From DATDCV01 sp036524155 (GTDB lineage: Bacteria > Verrucomicrobiota > Verrucomicrobiia > Limisphaerales > UBA8199), in NCBI GenBank assembly GCA_036524155.1, contig DATDCV010000485.1:1-33500 (forward strand): a stretch of DNA of 33,500 bases. Reading direction: 5' to 3'. The position numbers were made by a program, and so were the translations under genes. This document shows, in pieces, positions 30,401-33,500 of the stretch; the stretch's first letter is position 1, and each line of letters starts with the position of its first letter. The notes under the pieces are model-generated. The model had not been told where the DNA came from, searched no databases, and was given only the letters and a program-made list of their open reading frames with translations.

Positions 30401-31223
30401 GACAAATGATTCGGGCGCCTACCGGGTCGCGGTCAGCAATCCTTGGGGATCCGCCATGAGTCCGAATGCAGTCGTGAGTGTCGCCTACCGCGCGATCCCC
30501 GGAGCGTTCGGCACCGGTATCGCGACCGACGGCACATTGCTGCCCGGGGCAGCGGTGGACCCGCATTGGATCCTTGCGAGCAGCGTCGATCCCCTCTATC
30601 CGGGCCCCGGCGCGATCGTCGTCAGCGACGGGTATCCCATCGCGGCCGGTGCTTGGGTTTTGAACGGCCCGAAATCCAAATGGATCGCGCCCCGGGAAAA
30701 CCAAAACGACACCCCAGGCGTCGGTGGAGGAAACGACGGCGGCGATTATGTCTACCAGACGGTGGTGGATCTCACGGGCTATGACGTCAGCAAAGTCCGG
30801 CTGGTAGGTGCCTGGGCAACGGACAATAGCGGCACGGACATCAAGGTCAACGGCGTCAGTACTGGTTTGACGTGTGGTGGTTTCCAGGGTTTGACACCGT
30901 TCGTTATTACGACCGGGCTAATCGCGGGCCCGAACACTCTGGACTTCACGGTTTATAACGCGACGAACACGGCCGTCACCCCCAACCCCACCGGCCTGCG
31001 GGTGGACTTGCAGGCGTTGCTGAGCATCACCGTGCCGGCGCCCAGACTGCAGATCACGCGTTCGGGCGCCAGCGTGGTTATTTCGTGGTCGCCGGCGGCT
31101 GCCGGCCAGAAGTTCCAATCCGCGCCTGCGGTCAGCGGGCCGTGGAGTGACATCTCCAATGCCACGAATCCATACACGAACTCGATCACCGGCACGCTGT
31201 TCTTCCGAGTGTTCACTCCATGA
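27498..31223 (+). CDS. Giant secreted multi-module protein with Ig-like domains and duplicated modules
   Basis: 1241 residues with a signal peptide (1-32, cut after LAQ). Modules in order: jelly roll A (35-200, 'IPNASFEADNFTVSPGYISG'); a beta domain (205-390); Ig-like 1 (397-479, 'PLPAYQWRFNGGAIANATDT'); jelly roll B (480-645, 'NSSFELDSFFTWPGYISGNT', a clear duplicate of A); Ig-like 2 (652-735, 'LPLHYQWRLNGNPIADATTT'); an 'NTG/SKW' module (738-905, 'TLRNTGIDDAGATLPAAAVD'); Ig-like 3 (910-997, 'LPLSYQWAKDGVNLSGKTDA'); a second 'NTG/SKW' module (999-1172); and the short C-terminal tail ending LFFRVFTP. No catalytic motif is seen. Such proteins are thought to bind polymers or form surface structures. 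A strong terminator follows 79 bp after the stop. Confidence 0.85.
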   Translation: MNPNPKQFLCVARTIKVTALAAALVVAQETLAQTIPNASFEADNFTVSPGYISGNTAITGWTGTPADRVGLNPASGSPFADNGAIPDGSKVAFIQSNVSDPATPSTLTTTISGLTPGTAYRVIFRANARTATTPNVKVYVDGLAVLLPGGPDGFSTADVGGSNPYWYVACEFTAAAASATLAVVNDATGDQTLLVDDFKIAPSTGRWSISPWNGDIDSGVDSTYLYTHAYNFGSSASPVINEITFTGIPGTGPAVAGRFSTTYLTAGPVHDSSIMVFDNSAIMASDFVYGGNVPAGLFQSITLQGLTPGTEYLITVYSVAWEDPNVGSRWAIFNVGDDYRTINQDQYSNDYGIRVSYRYVADATGTITLKFAPYNPVNVSFHVYGFSNREAQSRFVAPIITAQPKSVIVSPDLSVQFSVAASGVPLPAYQWRFNGGAIANATDTAYTLPSATLADVGNYDVVVSNRAGMVTSVVAHLTVGLPMANSSFELDSFFTWPGYISGNTPITGWTWTSAGGAGINPVQGSTTPNPFADNGQVPHGNQVAFLQGDGTLSQTVSGLTVGAQYYIHYFENGRTTVTIPGLELKAGGITVVPAHSVTPVRGGNSYYEISSEVFVPGAADLELAFIKSSPQGDDCTALVDNVAVIPVPAGTPPSVGTQPQPLTVYVGEPASFSAVAQGSLPLHYQWRLNGNPIADATTTTLTLPSVRLPDEGDYTVVVTNSFGSVTSTVARLSLLESIPTLRNTGIDDAGATLPAAAVDPFWTLLVNPDGGSTNVYVGNDGWPIQAGTWMVNSATSKWVGSRAEVGNAAIPSGTYLYRTTFDLTGRDTNTVTITGRWATDDSGTAVYLNGTTISVPLAGGFGAWTTFTISTATASFLGGTNTLDFGVNNGNAGPTGLRVEFTRTSARTLPGIPAGIGIPPQGGTFTEGDTVVLAVTATGTLPLSYQWAKDGVNLSGKTDATLTLVGVTTNDSGAYRVAVSNPWGSAMSPNAVVSVAYRAIPGAFGTGIATDGTLLPGAAVDPHWILASSVDPLYPGPGAIVVSDGYPIAAGAWVLNGPKSKWIAPRENQNDTPGVGGGNDGGDYVYQTVVDLTGYDVSKVRLVGAWATDNSGTDIKVNGVSTGLTCGGFQGLTPFVITTGLIAGPNTLDFTVYNATNTAVTPNPTGLRVDLQALLSITVPAPRLQITRSGASVVISWSPAAAGQKFQSAPAVSGPWSDISNATNPYTNSITGTLFFRVFTP
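29709..30212 (+). other. First copy of the 'NTG...SKW' module in the Ig-like protein
   Basis: Encodes residues 738-905. Recognisable steps are NTGIDDAG, AAVDPFWTL, 'TWMVNSATSKWVG', 'GTYLYRTTFDLTG', 'GRWATDDSGTAVYLNG', 'GGTNTLDFGVNN' and GPTGLRVEF. The same steps recur at 30492-31013 and 32121-32615. The predicted fold is a galactose-binding-like sandwich. Confidence 0.8.
30492..31013 (+). other. Second copy of the 'NTG...SKW' module
   Basis: Encodes residues 999-1172 of the Ig-like protein: FGTGIATDG, AAVDPHWIL, 'AWVLNGPKSKWIAP', 'GDYVYQTVVDLTGYD', 'GAWATDNSGTDIKVNG', 'AGPNTLDFTVYN', NPTGLRVDL. It keeps the fullest form of the pattern, with the DPHW and SKWIAP blocks. Confidence 0.8.
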
Positions 31224-31235
31224 TTGAAAGCCGCA

Positions 31236-31254
31236 ACAGGCATCTTGCCTGTTC
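31236..31254. repeat. Short palindrome AACAGGCA-TCT-TGCCTGTT
   Basis: A perfect 8-bp stem with a 3-base loop, 12 bp after the stop of the large Ig-like protein gene. Its layout (GGCA, a pyrimidine loop, TGCC) is like that of the 2269-2288 hairpin. It may be a dispersed REP-type palindrome, or add to the terminator downstream. Confidence 0.7.
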
Positions 31255-31302
31255 GGGTGATTATTCCATGAATTGGCTGTGAAGCGTTTCAGGATGTAAA
31301 CA

Positions 31303-31334
31303 AGAGAAACCGGGGTTTCCGCCCCGGTTTCTCT
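31303..31334 (+). terminator. Strong hairpin terminator after the Ig-like protein gene
   Basis: AGAGAAACCGGGG (31303-31315) pairs perfectly over 13 bases with CCCCGGTTTCTCT (31322-31334) around a 6-base loop. It lies 79 bp after the stop at 31223 and 18 bp before the next start. The 3' arm and tail are T/C-rich (TTTCTCTGTCT) but have no long uninterrupted T-run, so termination may be partial. Confidence 0.75.
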
Positions 31335-31352
31335 GTCTCAGAATTGTTTGGC

Positions 31353-33500
31353 ATGATGAAGTTCCTCGTTCCCGGCGAGAACAGGCGGCGAGCCGGCCCC
31401 GGATTCCTGACCAGCCTCGCCGTTGCGGTTGCGTTCTTAGGTCTGGGAACGTGCGCGGGCCGGGCCGACAGCGTAGTGGTGTTCAACGAAATCATGCACC
31501 ACCCGCTCACGAACGAGTCCGTTCTCGAATGGGTGGAGCTGCACAACCAAATGGCGGTCAATGTGGACCTGTCAGGCTGGTCACTGGCAGGCGGCATTGA
31601 CTACAAGTTCGCCGAAGGAACGGTGATTCCGGGCGGAGGCTACCTGGTGGTGGCCATTTCACCACCCACCCTCATGGGGGCGACCGGGTTGACGAACGTC
31701 CTGGGGCCATTTGTCGGACGTCTTTCGAACAGCGGCGAAAAGTTGGAGTTGCGCAACAACAACGGACGCCTGATGGACAGCGTCAGCTATGGTGTCGATG
31801 GTGATTGGCCTGTCGCCGCCGATGGGTCGGGTGTCTCGCTGGCCAAGAGGGATGAGGACGCCGCCAGCGCCGTCGCCGCGAGTTGGACCGTGAGCGCATT
31901 TGTTGGGGGCACTCCCGGCCGCCGCAATTTCTCGCCTGTGCCTTTTGAAACCACAACATTCACGCCTGTCTTGTTCGGCAGCACCTGGAAGTTCGATGCT
32001 TCGGGGTCCGACCCCGATGCCGAATGGAAGGAGACGGCTTTTAACGATGGCGGATGGGCTTCTGGAAACGGCTTGTTTCAAGCTGGCGAAGTGACGGTGC
32101 CGCTGGGCGCCCCGGAGCCAGTGCCAACGGTTTTCAACACGGGCGTTGGCGCCAATGGCAGTGTTTTGCCGCCAGGAGCGGCCGACCCCCATTACCAACT
32201 CGTGCAATCGGCGCAGAGCGCGCCGCCACCGCCACCGATAGCAGCAACCGTCATCCAGAACCATCCTGCCTGGGTGGTTAACGATCCGCTGTCGAGTTGG
32301 ATCGGCCCCATAAACCCCGGCACCACCTCGGTGGCCGCCGGGTCGTACCAGTACCGCACCCGTTTCTCCCTCGACGGCTTCAGCCCCGCCTCCGCGCGAA
32401 TCACAATGAACATCGGCGTCGATGACCGGCTCAGCGACGTGTTGCTGAATGGAGCCTCCAAGGGAATTGCCTCCTCCGGCTTTGCCGCCCTCACCGGTGA
32501 CCTCAGGATCACGGACGGTTTCGTTCCGGGTACGAACACCGTCGACTTTCTGACTGTGAACGAAGGCACCGACGCGAATCCCGCAGGTTTCCGCGTCAAA
32601 ATGAGTGGTTCGGCAAACCGTGTGATGACCCCGCAGACTGCGGTGCCGACGGCCGCCACCACATATTTTTTTCGTACAACCTTCGCCCTGGGGTCCGAGC
32701 CGCAGGTCACTTCCGCGCGCTTGAACGCCGTGGTGGCTGATGGCGCGGTGGTCTATCTCAACGGATTCGAAGTGCTGAGATTGAACATGCCCGAAGGCTC
32801 CGTGACCCCTGCCACACCTGCAGTTACGAACGTGCCGGCGCCGTCGTATGTCGGCCCTTTCATCCTGCCGAGTGCTTCCCTTCTTAAAGGCACTAACCTC
32901 CTGGCTATTGAAGTACACCAGGGACCCGGTGGCAATGATGGCATTCTGTTCGGCGCGGAGCTCTCACTTCAAGTCACGAACATTCTGGTTCCGCCGCCAG
33001 TCCCGCTCGCATTCAACGAAGTATCCCCGGCGACGAACGCGGGCTTCTGGCTGGAACTTATCAATCACGGTTCAACGGCTGTGGATCTCGCCGGGTGCGT
33101 GCTGACCCGGCGCGGCGCAACCAACAGCAGCCACTTCTTTCCGCCGCAATTGCTCGGGCCCGGGGAGTTCGTGCAGGTGACGGCCGAGACTCTCGGCTTT
33201 TGTCCGGAAGCAGGCGACCGGCTGTTTCTCTACGCACCCGGGAACAGCAACGTGCTGGACGGTCTCGTCGTGAAGGCTGAGCCATACGCGCGTTATCCGG
33301 ACGGCATGGGACGATGGTGCACCCCCGCCTTCCCCACGCCCGCGTCATCGAATGTTTTCGCCTTCCGCGACGAATTGGTGTTCAACGAGATCATGTACCA
33401 TCCGCCGGGACTTCCGGCCGTGCCCGCGATGTTGGTCTCTGACAATCTTCTCAGCATCACGAACGGGTGGAAATACCATAGCCTGGGCCAGGACCTGGGC
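31353..33500 (+). CDS. Secreted lamin-tail-domain protein, 3' end outside the window
   Basis: At least 716 codons in frame to the window edge with no stop; ATGs at 31353 and 31356 are equivalent. A signal sequence (core FLTSLAVAVAFLGLGTCAG) ends near residue 40. Residues 43-150 are a lamin-tail domain ('VVFNEIMHHPLTNESVLEWV', 'LSGWSLAGGIDYKFAEGTVI'). A beta-sandwich begins at about 210 ('STWKFDASGSDPDAEWKETA') and resumes at about 433 ('TYFFRTTFALGSEPQVTSAR', 'GTNLLAIEVHQGPGGNDGIL'). Between the halves (257-421) lies an 'NTG/SKW' module. A second lamin-tail domain starts near 549 ('LAFNEVSPATNAGFWLELIN') and a third near 672 ('ELVFNEIMYHPPGLPAVPAM'). In this phylum such proteins often continue into a CotH-like kinase domain, which would lie beyond the edge. 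Confidence 0.85.
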   Translation, partial: MMKFLVPGENRRRAGPGFLTSLAVAVAFLGLGTCAGRADSVVVFNEIMHHPLTNESVLEWVELHNQMAVNVDLSGWSLAGGIDYKFAEGTVIPGGGYLVVAISPPTLMGATGLTNVLGPFVGRLSNSGEKLELRNNNGRLMDSVSYGVDGDWPVAADGSGVSLAKRDEDAASAVAASWTVSAFVGGTPGRRNFSPVPFETTTFTPVLFGSTWKFDASGSDPDAEWKETAFNDGGWASGNGLFQAGEVTVPLGAPEPVPTVFNTGVGANGSVLPPGAADPHYQLVQSAQSAPPPPPIAATVIQNHPAWVVNDPLSSWIGPINPGTTSVAAGSYQYRTRFSLDGFSPASARITMNIGVDDRLSDVLLNGASKGIASSGFAALTGDLRITDGFVPGTNTVDFLTVNEGTDANPAGFRVKMSGSANRVMTPQTAVPTAATTYFFRTTFALGSEPQVTSARLNAVVADGAVVYLNGFEVLRLNMPEGSVTPATPAVTNVPAPSYVGPFILPSASLLKGTNLLAIEVHQGPGGNDGILFGAELSLQVTNILVPPPVPLAFNEVSPATNAGFWLELINHGSTAVDLAGCVLTRRGATNSSHFFPPQLLGPGEFVQVTAETLGFCPEAGDRLFLYAPGNSNVLDGLVVKAEPYARYPDGMGRWCTPAFPTPASSNVFAFRDELVFNEIMYHPPGLPAVPAMLVSDNLLSITNGWKYHSLGQDLG
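32121..32615 (+). other. Third copy of the 'NTG...SKW' module, nested in another domain
   Basis: Encodes residues 257-421 of the lamin-tail protein: FNTGVGANG, 'PPGAADPHYQL', 'WVVNDPLSSWIGP', 'GSYQYRTRFSLDG', 'IGVDDRLSDVLLNG', 'PGTNTVDFLTVNEG', NPAGFRVKM. It sits between the two halves of a different sandwich domain. Confidence 0.75.

Noticed and set aside
31659..32918. Minus-strand open frame of 419 codons near the window end
   Set aside because: The plus-strand lamin-tail gene is open through the whole stretch with recognisable domains; the antisense frame has none.
1..33500. Defence system, secondary-metabolite cluster or prophage
   Set aside because: No nuclease/helicase/restriction genes, polyketide or peptide synthases, or phage structural genes are seen; the only phage-like protein is the orphan gp27-like gene.

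Overview
The window looks like a chromosome segment of a free-living, GC-rich Verrucomicrobiota bacterium, most like the Pedosphaera/Limisphaerales soil and freshwater lineages. This rests on gene content, not on a database search. The signs are prepilin-type signal proteins with the H-X9-DG style C-terminus, very large secreted proteins built from LamG-like, Ig-like and lamin-tail modules with a short '..FYRV/FFRV' tail, an ECF sigma factor of the type common in Planctomycetes/Verrucomicrobia, and many short palindromic elements between genes. I see no rRNA, tRNA or CRISPR array.

Layout. 1-2640 is an accessory, repeat-rich zone: a 13-copy heptamer array, a decayed REP-associated tyrosine transposase start, a sigma-like HTH protein (minus), and a small Mu-gp27-like HTH protein (plus) bracketed by a 16-bp direct repeat. 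2641-5662 holds a secreted DUF1349-like lectin-fold protein, a sialidase-like C-terminal remnant, a prepilin-type protein and its upstream ECF sigma factor. 6148-8413 carries a secreted amidohydrolase and a pseudopilin-like protein (both minus), separated by a large inverted repeat. 8516-14873 (plus) has a GH92 alpha-mannosidase, a 906-residue secreted ConA/propeller protein and another prepilin-type protein. 14878-17926 (minus) has a secreted GDPD-LamG fusion and an exported alpha/beta hydrolase. 18066-20133 (plus) has an exported alpha/alpha-toroid-like protein and an RpiB-type isomerase with a Tat-like leader. 20171-20873 is a divergent SRPBCC/DUF2892 pair. 21174-27344 (plus) has a GH106-like glycoside hydrolase, glycerol kinase and glycerol-3-phosphate dehydrogenase. 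27498-33500 (plus) has two giant modular secreted proteins; the second runs off the window.

How the genes work together (inference). The theme is extracellular degradation of polysaccharide and glycoconjugate material: GH92 mannosidase, GH106-like hydrolase, ConA/LamG proteins and a sialidase remnant. Added to this is glycerophosphodiester use: an exported GDPD releases glycerol-3-phosphate and alcohols, and glpK/glpD feed glycerol and G3P into glycolysis. Three prepilin-type proteins occur with no secretion machinery nearby, as is usual for this phylum, where such paralogues are scattered beside secreted proteins.

The most notable points are: (i) a roughly 170-residue 'NTG...DPHW...SKWI' module present three times across the last two genes, once apparently nested inside another beta-sandwich domain; (ii) the RAYT remnant together with at least six palindromic element types; (iii) the divergent sigma-like/gp27-like HTH pair; (iv) RpiB with an apparent export signal.
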